Assembly: GCA_014385265.1 (NCBI GenBank)
Contig: JACRTJ010000005.1
Span: 62,001-126,000, forward strand
DNA: 64,000 nucleotides
Source: Enterocloster hominis (ex Liu et al. 2021)
Lineage (GTDB): Bacteria; Bacillota; Clostridia; Lachnospirales; Lachnospiraceae
Reading direction: 5' to 3'
Positions within the stretch are counted from its first letter, which is position 1, and each line of letters starts with the position of its first letter. Shown in pieces: positions 17,626 to 26,475 of the stretch. Position numbers and translations under genes: made by a program. The notes beneath the pieces were generated by a model that saw nothing but the letters and a program-made list of their open reading frames with translations, did no database searches and was not told the DNA's origin.

Positions 17626-18000
17626 TTACTTAAGAGTGATCTTTGCACCCTCAGCCTCAAGTTTTGTCTTGATGTCCTCAGCCTCTTCCTTGGAAGCGCC
17701 CTGCTTAAGAACCTTCGGAGCGCCGTCTACAACGTCCTTAGCTTCCTTTAAGCCCAGACCAGTTACTTCACGAACAACCTTGATAACTTTAACCTTGTTC
17801 GGGCCTACCTCTGTAAGCTCAACGTCGAACTCAGTCTTCTCTTCCTCAGCTGCTGCGCCAGCGCCTGCTGCTGCTACAACAACGCCTGCTGCTGCGGATA
17901 CACCGAACTCTTCCTCACATGCTTTTACTAACTCGTTTAACTCTAATACGGATAATTCCTTGATAGCTTCGATAAATTCAGCTGTTGTTAACTTTGCCAT
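17626..18000 (-). CDS. rplL: Ribosomal protein L7/L12
   Basis: A 124-residue acidic protein of the 50S stalk, normal length. An N-terminal dimerisation helix is followed by a flexible Ala/Gly-rich hinge around residues 38-50, and the C-terminal domain carries [21 protein letters not shown], the elongation-factor-binding face. GGAGG precedes the ATG. It is separated from rplJ by an unusually long gap (18001-18271) filled with hairpin repeats. Its own terminator lies just downstream. Confidence 0.98.
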   Translation of the reverse strand: MAKLTTAEFIEAIKELSVLELNELVKACEEEFGVSAAAGVVVAAAGAGAAAEEEKTEFDVELTEVGPNKVKVIKVVREVTGLGLKEAKDVVDGAPKVLKQGASKEEAEDIKTKLEAEGAKITLK

Positions 18001-18069
18001 TATGATTTACCTCCATTAATTATTTATTTTCACGTTTTGTTTCCAAAAACCTTGCAGCGTTATGCTGCG

Positions 18070-18260
18070 TCGGGAACGGATCTTACAGTGTCCGCGCCCA
18101 CGGGATGTTCCCTCCTCTTGTCGGGAACGGCTTTCGCTGCACCCGCGCCTATGGGAAGGTTCCCTCCACTAAATTTGCGCTCGCTGCGCTCCCGCTCATT
18201 AAGGGTCGGGAACGGCCTCGCGCTAAGCTCGCGCTTCGCGTTCCGCTCGCGCTCACTAAG
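18070..18260 (-). repeat. Hairpin-forming repeats between rplJ and rplL
   Basis: Two tandem units with a 51-base period begin at 18070 and 18121. Each opens with TCGGGAACGG and closes with GTTCCCTCC, so each can fold into a GGGAAC/GTTCCC stem. A third TCGGGAACGG at 18206 is followed by a block of alternating GCGCTCGCG-like words with several self-complementary stretches. The composition is far more GC-rich than the rest of the intergenic sequence. It is untranslated and lies in the transcript between two stalk-protein genes. Confidence 0.75.
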
Positions 18261-18271
18261 CTGCTTTCGGC

Positions 18272-18772
18272 CTATGCCTCTGCAGAACCGCCGTTCTTCT
18301 CTGCGATCTGGTTGATAACGCGTGCGAAGTTTGCGATCGGGGACTGCATGCTGCCAAGAAGTCTTCCAAGAAGAACCTCTCTGGACGGGATGGAAGCGAT
18401 CACATTGATCGCCTTTGCATCGTAGTAAGTTCCCTCTACGACACCGCCTTTTAATTCAAGCTTGTCAGCTGTCTTAGCGAAGTTTGCTAAGATTCTGGCC
18501 GGAGCTGTTGCGTCTGTCTTGGATACAGCCAGGGCTGTCGGTCCTTCAAGATTCGGCTCAAGAGCTTCAAAAGCGGTTCCCTTTGCTGCGAAGCGGATCA
18601 TGGTGTTCTTATATACCTTATAAGTAACGCCTGCTTCTCTTAACTGTTTACGAAGAGCGGTATCCTGCTCAACAGTTAATCCACGGTAGTCAACAACTAC
18701 TGCGGAAGCTGCTCCGTCAAAAAGCTCAGCGATCTCAGTTACAACCGGCTGCTTTAATTCAACTTTTGCCAT
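18272..18772 (-). CDS. rplJ: Ribosomal protein L10
   Basis: A 166-residue L10, the stalk base that holds L7/L12 dimers. The N-terminus (MAKVELKQPVVTEI) and the VVDYRGLTVEQ motif near residue 28 are typical, as is the Ala/Gly-rich C-terminus that binds L7/L12. The ATG follows AGGAGG. Upstream lies an L10-type leader, to which the L10-L7/L12 complex is expected to bind to limit its own synthesis. Confidence 0.98.
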   Translation of the reverse strand: MAKVELKQPVVTEIAELFDGAASAVVVDYRGLTVEQDTALRKQLREAGVTYKVYKNTMIRFAAKGTAFEALEPNLEGPTALAVSKTDATAPARILANFAKTADKLELKGGVVEGTYYDAKAINVIASIPSREVLLGRLLGSMQSPIANFARVINQIAEKNGGSAEA

Positions 18773-18884
18773 GAATGGTTTACCTCCTGTTTTATTTTTC
18801 GCAGCTGCTCTCCCGGCGGGTCACGCCTGGATGCGGCTGCCAGCATTGTAAAGCCGTCACAGCATCAGATTCCTGTATATACAA

Positions 18885-19001
18885 GGAAACCTCCCTGCCG
18901 CTGAGACAGAGAGGTTTACAAAATTCTGCATGTGAGTTTTGTACATTCCTCGGCAGGTGTTTTCATCTTACGCCTTATGGCACCTGCTGTCTTCGGCATT
19001 C
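18885..19001 (-). promoter_or_regulatory. L10-type ribosomal protein leader (autoregulatory RNA)
   Basis: On the minus strand, the rplA-rplJ gap holds GCCGAAGACAGCAGGTGCC, then an AAGGCGTAAG internal loop and the closing arm CACCTGCCGAGG. These are the conserved parts of the bacterial L10 leader (Rfam L10_leader type). A strong stem-loop (AAACCTC... with ...GAGGTTT, 18886-18917) follows and may act as the expression switch. The whole gap is about 290 bases. Confidence 0.8.
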
Positions 19002-19060
19002 AATACTCGAATACTCTAACATATTATATCTGGATTGTCAATCACTTTTTCAGGCAGTTA

Positions 19061-19756
19061 TTAGTTCACCAGCTTGGCAACGTTTAACTTTACGCCCGGG
19101 CCCATTGTGGAAGTAAGAGTAACGCTCTTTAAGTAAGCGCCCTTTACTGTGCTCGGTTTTGCCTTCATGATCGCATCCATAAGCGTCTGGAAGTTGTCCG
19201 CTAACTGTTCTTCTGTGAAAGAAGCCTTACCTACTGGCACGTGGATAATGTTTGTCTTATCGAGTCTGTACTCAATCTTACCAGCTTTGATCTCGTTGAT
19301 GGCCTTTGTAACGTCCATGGTTACAGTTCCGGCCTTGGGGTTCGGCATTAAGCCCTTGGGTCCAAGTACACGGCCAAGACGTCCAACAACGCCCATCATA
19401 TCCGGTGTAGCGACAACAACGTCGAAATCTAACCAGCCCTCGTTCTGGATCTTCGGGATCAGCTCCTCAGCACCAACGAAGTCAGCGCCTGCTGCTAATG
19501 CCTCGTCAGCCTTGGGTCCCTTTGCGAATACAAGGATACGTACAGTCTTACCAGTTCCGTGCGGCAGAACAACAGCGCCGCGGATCTGCTGGTCAGCATG
19601 ACGGCCGTCACAGCCAGTTCTTAAGTGAGCCTCGATAGTTTCATCGAATTTTGCAACAGCAGCCTTCTTTACAAGTGCGATAGCGTCTGCTGTATCATAA
19701 AGAGTAGCGCGGTCGATAGCTTTTGCCGCTTCTACGTATCTTTTTCCTCTTTTCAT
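19061..19756 (-). CDS. rplA: Ribosomal protein L1
   Basis: A 231-residue L1, normal length. It contacts 23S rRNA at the L1 stalk and commonly represses its own operon. Domain I shows the basic N-terminus MKRGKRY and [14 protein letters not shown]; domain II contains [28 protein letters not shown], of which [15 protein letters not shown] is the classic family signature. AGGAGG precedes the ATG. It follows rplK after about 100 bases. Confidence 0.98.
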   Translation of the reverse strand: MKRGKRYVEAAKAIDRATLYDTADAIALVKKAAVAKFDETIEAHLRTGCDGRHADQQIRGAVVLPHGTGKTVRILVFAKGPKADEALAAGADFVGAEELIPKIQNEGWLDFDVVVATPDMMGVVGRLGRVLGPKGLMPNPKAGTVTMDVTKAINEIKAGKIEYRLDKTNIIHVPVGKASFTEEQLADNFQTLMDAIMKAKPSTVKGAYLKSVTLTSTMGPGVKLNVAKLVN

Positions 19757-19857
19757 TCTAAATAACCTCCTGTGGTATTGTCGGGAGTTCTCCCTCCCAC
19801 GTATTTGTCACTGTATGGGGATATGCCCCTCAGCGAAAACAGCCTGCTGCTTCCGGA

Positions 19858-20283
19858 TTAATCCTCTACAACGATACCCATGGAACGGGCAGTACCGGCG
19901 ATCATGCTGGTAGCAGCCTCAATGCTTGCAGCGTTGAGATCCGGCATCTTTAATTCAGCGATCTTCTGAACCTCAGCTCTGGACAGGGTAGCAACCTTTG
20001 TCTTGTTGGGAGCTGCAGAACCGGATTTGATCTTTGCGGCCTTCTTTAATAATACAGCAGCCGGCGGAGTCTTTGTGATGAAGCTGAAGCTTCTGTCCGC
20101 GTAAACGGTGATAACAACCGGGATGACCATGTCGCCCTGGTCAGCAGTTCTGGCGTTGAACTCCTTTGTGAACTGTACGATATTAACGCCGTGCTGTCCG
20201 AGTGCCGGACCAACTGGCGGAGCCGGTGTAGCCTTTCCTGCCGGGATCTGTAATTTGATATATCCTGTTACTTTCTTTGCCAT
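19858..20283 (-). CDS. rplK: Ribosomal protein L11
   Basis: A 141-residue L11 of the GTPase-associated centre. The N-terminal [21 protein letters not shown] stretch and the C-terminal rRNA-binding domain ending in [11 protein letters not shown] are diagnostic. AGGAGG precedes the ATG. It is 76 bases downstream of nusG and probably shares its transcript. Confidence 0.98.
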   Translation of the reverse strand: MAKKVTGYIKLQIPAGKATPAPPVGPALGQHGVNIVQFTKEFNARTADQGDMVIPVVITVYADRSFSFITKTPPAAVLLKKAAKIKSGSAAPNKTKVATLSRAEVQKIAELKMPDLNAASIEAATSMIAGTARSMGIVVED

Positions 20284-20359
20284 AATTAGGCACCTCCTAA
20301 ATCATGTGGTAATGTCGGGATTTCCCTCCCACTCGTACATCTGCGCAAACGGGCGCAGC

Positions 20360-20875
20360 CTACATTTTCTTCACTTCAGAAAAATTCAGTTCTACCGGTG
20401 TTTCACGGCCGAACATTTCGACGTTGATCGTTAAGGACTGTCTGGATTCGTTGACGGTCTTAACGACGCCCACGGTATCCTTCCATGCGCCGGACATCAC
20501 CACGATGGTGTCTCCGACCTCAAAATCAACGACGACTCCGGTTGTCTTAAATCCGAGGTTTCTCATTTCATCCTCGCTGAGCGGCACCGGCTTGGATCCC
20601 GGTCCTACGAAACCGGTCACGCCTCTGGTGTTTCTGACCACGTACCATGTATCATCATTCATGATCATATGGATCAGCACGTAGCCCGGGAACATCTTGC
20701 GTTCCACCTGCTTCTGAGCGCCGTTCTTCAGTTCGATAACCTCTTCCAACGGGACGGAAACCTCTAAGATCTGGTCCTGAAGTCCTCTGTTTTCAATTGT
20801 CTTTTCAATGTCAACTTTTACCTTATTCTCATATCCGGAATAAGTGTGTACAACATACCATTGTGCTTCTGACAT
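20360..20875 (-). CDS. nusG: Transcription elongation/termination factor NusG
   Basis: A 171-residue NusG with an N-terminal NGN domain (start AQWYVVHTYSGYE) and a C-terminal KOW domain with VGDTIVVMSGAWKDTVGVV near residue 125. It couples RNA polymerase to Rho or the ribosome and controls pausing. FPGYVLIHM in the middle is typical. It starts 15 bases after secE. Confidence 0.98.
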   Translation of the reverse strand: MSEAQWYVVHTYSGYENKVKVDIEKTIENRGLQDQILEVSVPLEEVIELKNGAQKQVERKMFPGYVLIHMIMNDDTWYVVRNTRGVTGFVGPGSKPVPLSEDEMRNLGFKTTGVVVDFEVGDTIVVMSGAWKDTVGVVKTVNESRQSLTINVEMFGRETPVELNFSEVKKM

Positions 20876-20890
20876 ATCTTCACCTCATCC

Positions 20891-21097
20891 TTAACCAATA
20901 ACGATATTGAGACCAAACTTAATGATCAGATCAAGGAGTGCGATCGCAATTCCCAAAACAAGTGTTGTTGCTACTACCACAACAGACTGTTTTGTCAGAG
21001 TTTCTTTATCCGGCCAGATGATCTTGCTGAATTCAGCTTTTAAGCCTTTGATAAAGTCCTTTTTGGGGGCTTTCTCATTACTTGCTGTTTCTCCCAT
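20891..21097 (-). CDS. secE: Preprotein translocase subunit SecE
   Basis: A 68-residue single-spanning SecE, the short Gram-positive form. A charged N-terminus and amphipathic helix (FIKGLKAEFSKIIWPDKETL, with the conserved WP) are followed by one membrane helix. It is placed between rpmG and nusG, the standard order. Confidence 0.97.
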   Translation of the reverse strand: MGETASNEKAPKKDFIKGLKAEFSKIIWPDKETLTKQSVVVVATTLVLGIAIALLDLIIKFGLNIVIG

Positions 21098-21122
21098 AAT
21101 TCACGTCCTTCTGAAAACCGGA

Positions 21123-21272
21123 TTACTTAGTTTCTTTGTGCATTGTGTGTCTCTTGCAGAATCTGCAGTACTTCTTGGTCTCCATGCGGTCCGGATGAGT
21201 TTTCTTATCCTTCGTCATGTTGTAATTGCGCTGCTTGCATTCTGTACATGCCAGTGTAATCTTTGTGCGCAC
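21123..21272 (-). CDS. rpmG: Ribosomal protein L33 (zinc-binding form)
   Basis: A 49-residue protein starting at GTG (21272) behind GGAGGTGG. It reads [17 protein letters not shown], continues with [19 protein letters not shown] and ends in RHTMHKETK. Two Cys pairs (CTEC near residue 9 and CRFC near residue 36) form a zinc ribbon, so this is the zinc-containing L33 type. It lies 25 bases before secE and is the first gene behind the strong promoter at 21377-21405. Its small size and GTG start make it easy to miss. Confidence 0.96.
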   Translation of the reverse strand: MRTKITLACTECKQRNYNMTKDKKTHPDRMETKKYCRFCKRHTMHKETK

Positions 21273-21376
21273 GACTTCCACCTCCGTTTAATTCTTTGTA
21301 AGGCGGCCTTTTTCCCTGCCTGCTATCGAAAATTGAGCATAAAAAAAAAGACCTATGTTCTTCCATTCGCCCGCTC

Positions 21377-21405
21377 ATTGTAACATAGAAAGCCTGTACA
21401 GTCAA
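21377..21405 (-). promoter_or_regulatory. Strong promoter of rpmG-secE-nusG
   Basis: On the minus strand: TTGACT, exactly 17 bases, TACAAT. Each hexamer is one base from consensus. It lies about 100 bases before the GTG of rpmG. Confidence 0.8.
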
Positions 21406-21457
21406 GTTTTTTTGTAAAAAAACGACCGCCCCGGCTCCAGGAAACTTTTTATAAAAA

Positions 21458-21486
21458 TTTAAGGGCCGCAATGCTGGAAATATAAT
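21458..21486 (+). promoter_or_regulatory. Candidate promoter for the plus-strand lipoprotein
   Basis: TTTAAG, 17 bases, TATAAT, about 57 bases before the ATG at 21543. The -10 is perfect and the -35 weak. Confidence 0.4.
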
Positions 21487-21542
21487 AAAATCAAAGGGTC
21501 AGACCAGCGCACACGCTGGAAACAGAAAGGAAAACCAGTACA

Positions 21543-22172
21543 ATGATGAAAAATATGGAAACCATGAAAAACAGGAAACTCCGCCTCCGGGCTGCCTGCG
21601 GGCTCCTGGCGGTCCTTGCCGCCGCCGTGCTCACCGCCTGCGGCTCTTCCGGCACCGGCGGCCAGAACGGGACAGAGGCTGCTTCTGAGGCCCTGGAGAC
21701 CAGCGCGCCGGAAAGCGCAGCCGAAGCAGAAAGCAGTGCTCCCGGCCCCAGGGAGACCCCCAGCCCCGAAGAGATCGCTTCCATGAAGGCCGAGGAGGCC
21801 GGGGACTTCTTTACGATCATGCAGAAATTTTCTGCCGGAGAGATCGAGGCCGTCCCCTTTGAAAAGCTCTCCGGAAATGACGGCCAGTATGGCGTAGTCT
21901 CCCTGGCTGAGGATCCGGAAAGCGGACTGAAGCTCTTTGGCTATATGGCTCCCGGGAACCGGTATGAAGGGATCTATCTCATGGATAAGGACAGCCGGGT
22001 CAATGCCTTCCCCACCGCCGTCTATGCCACAGAGGCTTTGATCTGCCCCACCATAAGCTGGGATAAGGAGACCTCCACCCTGACCGTCACCGTCTGGTCC
22101 TCCGAAGCTGAGTCCCAGGACTTTTCCTTCCAGCAGAAGGAAAGCGGGCTTTTCGTCTCCCTGGACGAGTAG
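21543..22172 (+). CDS. Lipoprotein of unknown function
   Basis: A 209-residue predicted lipoprotein. A basic N-terminus and hydrophobic helix end in a LTAC lipobox near residue 33. A Ser/Glu/Ala-rich, Pro-containing linker runs to about residue 80, and a soluble domain of about 125 residues follows. No enzyme motif is recognised. Several in-frame ATGs lie within the first eight codons; the start given is the first, with a weak AAAGGA upstream, so the true start may be a few codons later. It converges on comF with only ten bases between stops and no clear terminator. Confidence 0.7.
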   Translation: MMKNMETMKNRKLRLRAACGLLAVLAAAVLTACGSSGTGGQNGTEAASEALETSAPESAAEAESSAPGPRETPSPEEIASMKAEEAGDFFTIMQKFSAGEIEAVPFEKLSGNDGQYGVVSLAEDPESGLKLFGYMAPGNRYEGIYLMDKDSRVNAFPTAVYATEALICPTISWDKETSTLTVTVWSSEAESQDFSFQQKESGLFVSLDE

Positions 22173-22182
22173 GGTACAGCCC

Positions 22183-22893
22183 CTATCTTCCCCCGGTCAT
22201 GCAGATCACCACAAAATACACACGGCTTACCCCCGCGTTCCGAAGCGCCCGGGCGCAGGCCTCCACAGTGCTCCCGGTGGTATAGATATCATCCACCAGG
22301 AGCACCGTTTTTATTCCCTCGGGGATCGTTCCGGCCCGGAACGCCCCAGACAGATTTTTCAGACGATCCGCCGCAGAAAGCTCCTTCTGCGGCTTTGTTT
22401 TTTTATCCCGGATGAGCATTCCGGATCCCACCGGGATCCCCAGGCGCTTTTCCAGACAGACGGCCAGCACCTCTGCCTGGTTAAAGCCCCTGGCCCGCTT
22501 TCTGGACGGATGGACCGGCACCGGAACAAGGACGTCCGCATGCATGCGCCGGATCTGCTTTTCATACCTGGCCGCCAGGGCCGCTCCATAAAAGTCCAGA
22601 TATTCCCTCTTATTTTTATATTTGATCCAGGCCATGGATCTCCTGGCCGTCTCATCATAATTCATAAGGGCCAGGCCGGACTCGAAGGCATGGCGGCGCT
22701 TTGTGCAGTCCCCGCAGAATTCCTCCGCCGCATCCTGGATCTCTTTTCCACATTTTTTACATACAGGCTGTTTTACAAAAGAAAGCTTATGAAAGCAGGC
22801 CGGGCAGATCAGACCGCCCGGCGGCTTTACGATCTCCCCGCACACCGGACAGTGCCGGGGAAAAAGAACATTCAGAATTGTTTCTTTATTCAT
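22183..22893 (-). CDS. comF: ComF-family phosphoribosyltransferase-like protein
   Basis: A 236-residue ComF-family protein. An N-terminal zinc ribbon with four CxxC pairs (CPVC, CPAC, CKKC, CGDC) lies in residues 15-65. A type I phosphoribosyltransferase domain follows with the PRPP loop VLLVDDIYTTGST near residue 200. ComF takes part in DNA uptake in naturally competent bacteria but is also kept in non-competent ones. It follows recD2 after about 110 bases in the same direction; a helicase next to ComF suits a DNA-processing role. Confidence 0.9.
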   Translation of the reverse strand: MNKETILNVLFPRHCPVCGEIVKPPGGLICPACFHKLSFVKQPVCKKCGKEIQDAAEEFCGDCTKRRHAFESGLALMNYDETARRSMAWIKYKNKREYLDFYGAALAARYEKQIRRMHADVLVPVPVHPSRKRARGFNQAEVLAVCLEKRLGIPVGSGMLIRDKKTKPQKELSAADRLKNLSGAFRAGTIPEGIKTVLLVDDIYTTGSTVEACARALRNAGVSRVYFVVICMTGGR

Positions 22894-22917
22894 GGATTTT
22901 TATATTTTTCTATTTGT

Positions 22918-22942
22918 CCAGGCCCGGATCCATCGGGCCTGG
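22918..22942 (-). other. Stem-loop between recD2 and comF
   Basis: Nine-base arms CCAGGCCCG and CGGGCCTGG around a seven-base loop. No real T-run follows on the minus strand, so it looks more like an intercistronic stability or attenuation hairpin than a full terminator. Confidence 0.45.
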
Positions 22943-23002
22943 GCTTAAACTCTGGTTCAGATCCCGCGGACTGGTCCGCCCGGATCCGATCTGCATTTAA
23001 AT

Positions 23003-25261
23003 TCACGGCTCGATCTCCAGGATCCGGTCCTTCAGTCCGGAATACCGCTTCTGCTCCATTTCATTCTCCACCATAAACTGGAACATTTCCGGCAGTCCCA
23101 CCAGGCACACACATTTTTTCGCCCTGGTCACGGCTGTATAGATCAGATTCCTGGTCATCAGCATCCGCGGCCCCGAATAAATGGGGATCACCACCGCCGG
23201 GTATTCGCTTCCCTGGGATTTATGTATGGTGATGGCATATGCCAGCTCCAGCTCCTCCAGCTGCTTAAAGCTGTACTCCACCATCCGCCCCTCGTCAAAT
23301 TCCACCTCCAGGGTCTCGGAAAAGGCGTTTACCTGGCGTATGACGCCCATGTCGCCGTTGAAGACGCCCTCGCCCTTGTCCACCGGGATCCCATAGCGGT
23401 TCCGCACCTCCCAGGCCAGCTGGTAATTATTTTTGATCTGCATTACCTTATCCCCGGTCCGGAATATGGTACCTCCCGCCTCCTTTTCCGGCTTGTCTGC
23501 CGCCGGAGGATTGAAATTTTCCTGGAGGATCCGGTTCAGCTGCTCCACGCCCAGAGCGCCCTTGCGCATGGGCGTCATGATCTGGATCTCCTGGATCTCC
23601 GCGCCCACATAGCCCGGCAGCTTATCCCTTAAAAGGACCATCATATCTTTAATAATAGCCGCAGGATTGTCCCGGCGGATAAAAAGGAAATCCCGGCTGC
23701 GCTTTTCCAGGGGCACCCGCTCTCCGGCGTTGATCTTATGGGCGTTTACGATAATGTCGCTCTGGGCCGCCTGGCGGAAGATCTTTGTGAGCATCACCAC
23801 CGGAAATTTTCCCGACTGGATCATATCCCGCAGGACATTTCCCGGCCCCACGCTGGGAAGCTGGTTCACATCCCCCACCAGGATCAGCCTGGTCCCCACG
23901 TTGACAGCCTTTAAAAGGGAATGCATCAGGCTGATATCCACCATGGAGACCTCGTCGATGATGACCACGTCCGCATCCAGCGGATTGGCCTCGTTGCGCT
24001 CAAAATGCATCCCCTCCAGCCGGGTCTCCCCTCCGGTGCTGCCGTTCCCATTGCGTCCGCTGTCCATGGACGGGGCTCCCGTAAGCTCCAGGAGCCGGTG
24101 GATGGTCCGGGCCTCATAGCCTGTGGCCTCGGCCATCCGCTTGGCCGCCCGGCCTGTGGGGGCTGCCAGAAGGATCTCCATATCCTCCTGTTCAAAATAC
24201 CGGATGATCGTGTTGATGGTGGTGGTCTTTCCGGTTCCCGGCCCTCCGGTGATAATAAGGAGCCCGTTGTTCACCGCTTCGATGACCGCCTCCTCCTGAT
24301 GGACGTCCAGCTCGATCTGCTCTCCGGCCACGATGGACTCCAGCCGCTTCCTTATTTTCTCCGGCGGCACCGTATCCCGTATGTTCAGATCGTGGAGCAT
24401 TCTGGCGGTATTGAGCTCCATATAGTAAAACTGGGCCGGATAGACGATCATCCCGCCGTCCTTTTCCTTCACCACCAGCTTTTTTTCCATCTGTAGGTCC
24501 ATGAGATGCTTTTCCATATAGTCTGCATCCACCTTAAGGAGCTCCGCCGCGCTGGCAAACAGCTCCTCCCTGGGAAGGTAGGTGTGGCCGTTCCCAACAG
24601 CCTGTAAAAGAGCATAAAACATCCCGCTCCGGATCCTGTAATCGGAGTCCGTAAAGATCCCCACCTTTGCCGCGATCTCATCGGCGATCTTAAAGCCGAC
24701 GCCATGGATGTCGTCCGCCAGCTGGTAGGGATTCTCCTGGATCACCGAATACATCCGCTGGCCATACTGCTGGTAGATCTTCACCGCCAGGTTCATATGG
24801 ATCCCATACTGCTGGAGAAACAGCATGGCCTGGCGCAGCTCCCGTTTTTCCTCCACCTGGCTGCTGATCTCCATGGCCATCCGCTCGCTGATCCCCTTGA
24901 CCTCAGAGAGCCGTTCCGGCTCCTCCTCGATGATACGGAAGGTATCGGCCTTGAATTTTTTCACGATCCTTTTAGCCAAAGCAGCTCCGATGCCTTTGAT
25001 CGCACCGGAGCCGAGATACCGTTCTATTGCCAGCGTGTCCTCGGGAGGCTTGATCTCATAGCTCTCCACCGACAGCTGCTCGCCATAAATCGAATGCTCT
25101 ACCATGCGCCCCGTTGCCTCGATGCGCTCCCCCTCTGCGATATACGCAAAGGTGCCCACCAGGACATACTTCTCCTTGCCATCGGCAACGCTCAGCACCG
25201 AATAGCCATTCTCATCATTGCGGTATTTTATCTTTTCTACATAACCTGTTACAGTCGCCAT
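23003..25261 (-). CDS. recD2: RecD2-family ATP-dependent DNA helicase
   Basis: A 752-residue RecD-like superfamily 1B helicase of the RecD2 type, which unwinds 5' to 3' without RecBC partners and acts in repair and replication-fork stability. The N-terminal extension carries tandem helix-hairpin-helix segments (GSGAIKGIGAALAKRIV near residue 85 and the following repeats). The helicase core has Walker A GGPGTGKTT near residue 340, DEVSMVD (Walker B) and the C-terminal motif YAITIHKSQGSEYP. It begins directly after the mreB stop codon, so the two are translationally coupled. Confidence 0.95.
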   Translation of the reverse strand: MATVTGYVEKIKYRNDENGYSVLSVADGKEKYVLVGTFAYIAEGERIEATGRMVEHSIYGEQLSVESYEIKPPEDTLAIERYLGSGAIKGIGAALAKRIVKKFKADTFRIIEEEPERLSEVKGISERMAMEISSQVEEKRELRQAMLFLQQYGIHMNLAVKIYQQYGQRMYSVIQENPYQLADDIHGVGFKIADEIAAKVGIFTDSDYRIRSGMFYALLQAVGNGHTYLPREELFASAAELLKVDADYMEKHLMDLQMEKKLVVKEKDGGMIVYPAQFYYMELNTARMLHDLNIRDTVPPEKIRKRLESIVAGEQIELDVHQEEAVIEAVNNGLLIITGGPGTGKTTTINTIIRYFEQEDMEILLAAPTGRAAKRMAEATGYEARTIHRLLELTGAPSMDSGRNGNGSTGGETRLEGMHFERNEANPLDADVVIIDEVSMVDISLMHSLLKAVNVGTRLILVGDVNQLPSVGPGNVLRDMIQSGKFPVVMLTKIFRQAAQSDIIVNAHKINAGERVPLEKRSRDFLFIRRDNPAAIIKDMMVLLRDKLPGYVGAEIQEIQIMTPMRKGALGVEQLNRILQENFNPPAADKPEKEAGGTIFRTGDKVMQIKNNYQLAWEVRNRYGIPVDKGEGVFNGDMGVIRQVNAFSETLEVEFDEGRMVEYSFKQLEELELAYAITIHKSQGSEYPAVVIPIYSGPRMLMTRNLIYTAVTRAKKCVCLVGLPEMFQFMVENEMEQKRYSGLKDRILEIEP

Positions 25262-26269
25262 TTATCTGTCTGAATGCTTTCCTCCATGGAAAAACTCAAT
25301 GAATTTACCAGTTCCGATGGCCACCGCCGTCAGCGGCTCCTCCGCGATCATCGTCGTGATGCCCGTCTTTTCCTCGATCAGGGCGTCCAGACCGGAAAGC
25401 AGGGCTCCGCCTCCCGTAAGTACGATGCCCCGGTCAAAAATATCTGCGGCCAGCTCCGGAGGCGTCCGCTCTAAGACGTTGTGTACTGCGTCCACGATCT
25501 GCATCGCCGGCTCCTTAAGGGCCTCCAGGGTCTCGTCAGAGGTAACTACGATGGTCTTCGGGAGTCCCGTTACCAGGTTCCTTCCGCGCACCTCCATGGT
25601 CACCAGCTCCGGCCGGCGGTACGCCGCACCGATATTGATCTTGATCTCCTCGGCGGTCCTCTCACCGATCAGAAGATTGTGCTTCTTTCTCATATAACGC
25701 ACCAGAGACTCATCGAAATCGTCTCCGGCAGTCTTGATGGAGGTGCTTACTACGGTGCCTCCCAGGGAGATCACCGCGATATCCGCAGTACCGCCTCCGA
25801 TATCGACGATCATGTTTCCGCAGGCCTTGGAAATATCGATGCCCGCTCCAATGGCCGCCGCCACCGGCTCCTCGATGATGCAGACCTCTCTGGCGCCGGC
25901 CTGGTAGGTGGCGTCCTCAACGGCCTTTCTCTCAACCTCTGTGGCTCCGCTGGGGATGCAGACCGCGATCCTGGGCTTTCTTAAGGTCCTTTTTCCCACT
26001 GCCTTGTCGATGAAGTATTTTAACATCTTCTCGGTCACGGTATAGTCGGAGATCACGCCCTTTCTGAGGGGGCGGACCGCCACGATATTGCCGGGAGTAC
26101 GCCCGATCATCAGACGGGCCTCCTCACCAAAGGTGATCACCTTATTGGTCTCCCTGTCCAGGGCAACCACCGACGGTTCCTTTAATACAACGCCTTTTCC
26201 TTTAATATATACAAGGATACTGGCCGTACCTAAATCAATTCCAATGTCGTTGGACATCATCATTGCCAT
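25262..26269 (-). CDS. mreB: MreB/Mbl-type rod-shape actin homologue
   Basis: A 335-residue actin-fold ATPase that forms membrane-bound filaments and directs lateral wall synthesis. The phosphate-binding motifs DIGIDLGTASILVY (N-terminus) and MIVDIGGGTADIAVI (near residue 150), and the adenosine motif GIVLTGGGALLSGLD (near residue 285), are all intact. No mreC or mreD is adjacent; instead recD2 follows with no gap. It could be the Mbl or MreBH paralogue rather than the main MreB. AGGAGG precedes the start. Confidence 0.93.
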   Translation of the reverse strand: MAMMMSNDIGIDLGTASILVYIKGKGVVLKEPSVVALDRETNKVITFGEEARLMIGRTPGNIVAVRPLRKGVISDYTVTEKMLKYFIDKAVGKRTLRKPRIAVCIPSGATEVERKAVEDATYQAGAREVCIIEEPVAAAIGAGIDISKACGNMIVDIGGGTADIAVISLGGTVVSTSIKTAGDDFDESLVRYMRKKHNLLIGERTAEEIKINIGAAYRRPELVTMEVRGRNLVTGLPKTIVVTSDETLEALKEPAMQIVDAVHNVLERTPPELAADIFDRGIVLTGGGALLSGLDALIEEKTGITTMIAEEPLTAVAIGTGKFIEFFHGGKHSDR

Positions 26270-26397
26270 TTTCCTCCTGTCTTTTCTGTCTTTTCACCCG
26301 GATACTCTCTATTTCTCGGAATACAGGCGCAGCCCAGTACCGGCCGCCGCTGTATTCCGTCTGATCTCTGTTTTTCAGAGCGCGAAATATCAATCTT

Positions 26398-26426
26398 ATT
26401 ATATACAAAAGAATCCGGTTTTTAAA
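26398..26426 (-). promoter_or_regulatory. Promoter of mreB-recD2(-comF)
   Basis: On the minus strand: TTTAAA, 17 bases, TATAAT, about 130 bases before the mreB start. Confidence 0.55.
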
Positions 26427-26475
26427 GAGGTTTTTTCATTTTTCCCAAAAAACAGGAGCCAGCCGCCGCCGTGTG

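Noticed and set aside
21273-21376. tRNA gene next to the secE-nusG cluster
   Set aside because: No cloverleaf or conserved GTTCGA-type T-loop was found; the stretch is only the rpmG leader.
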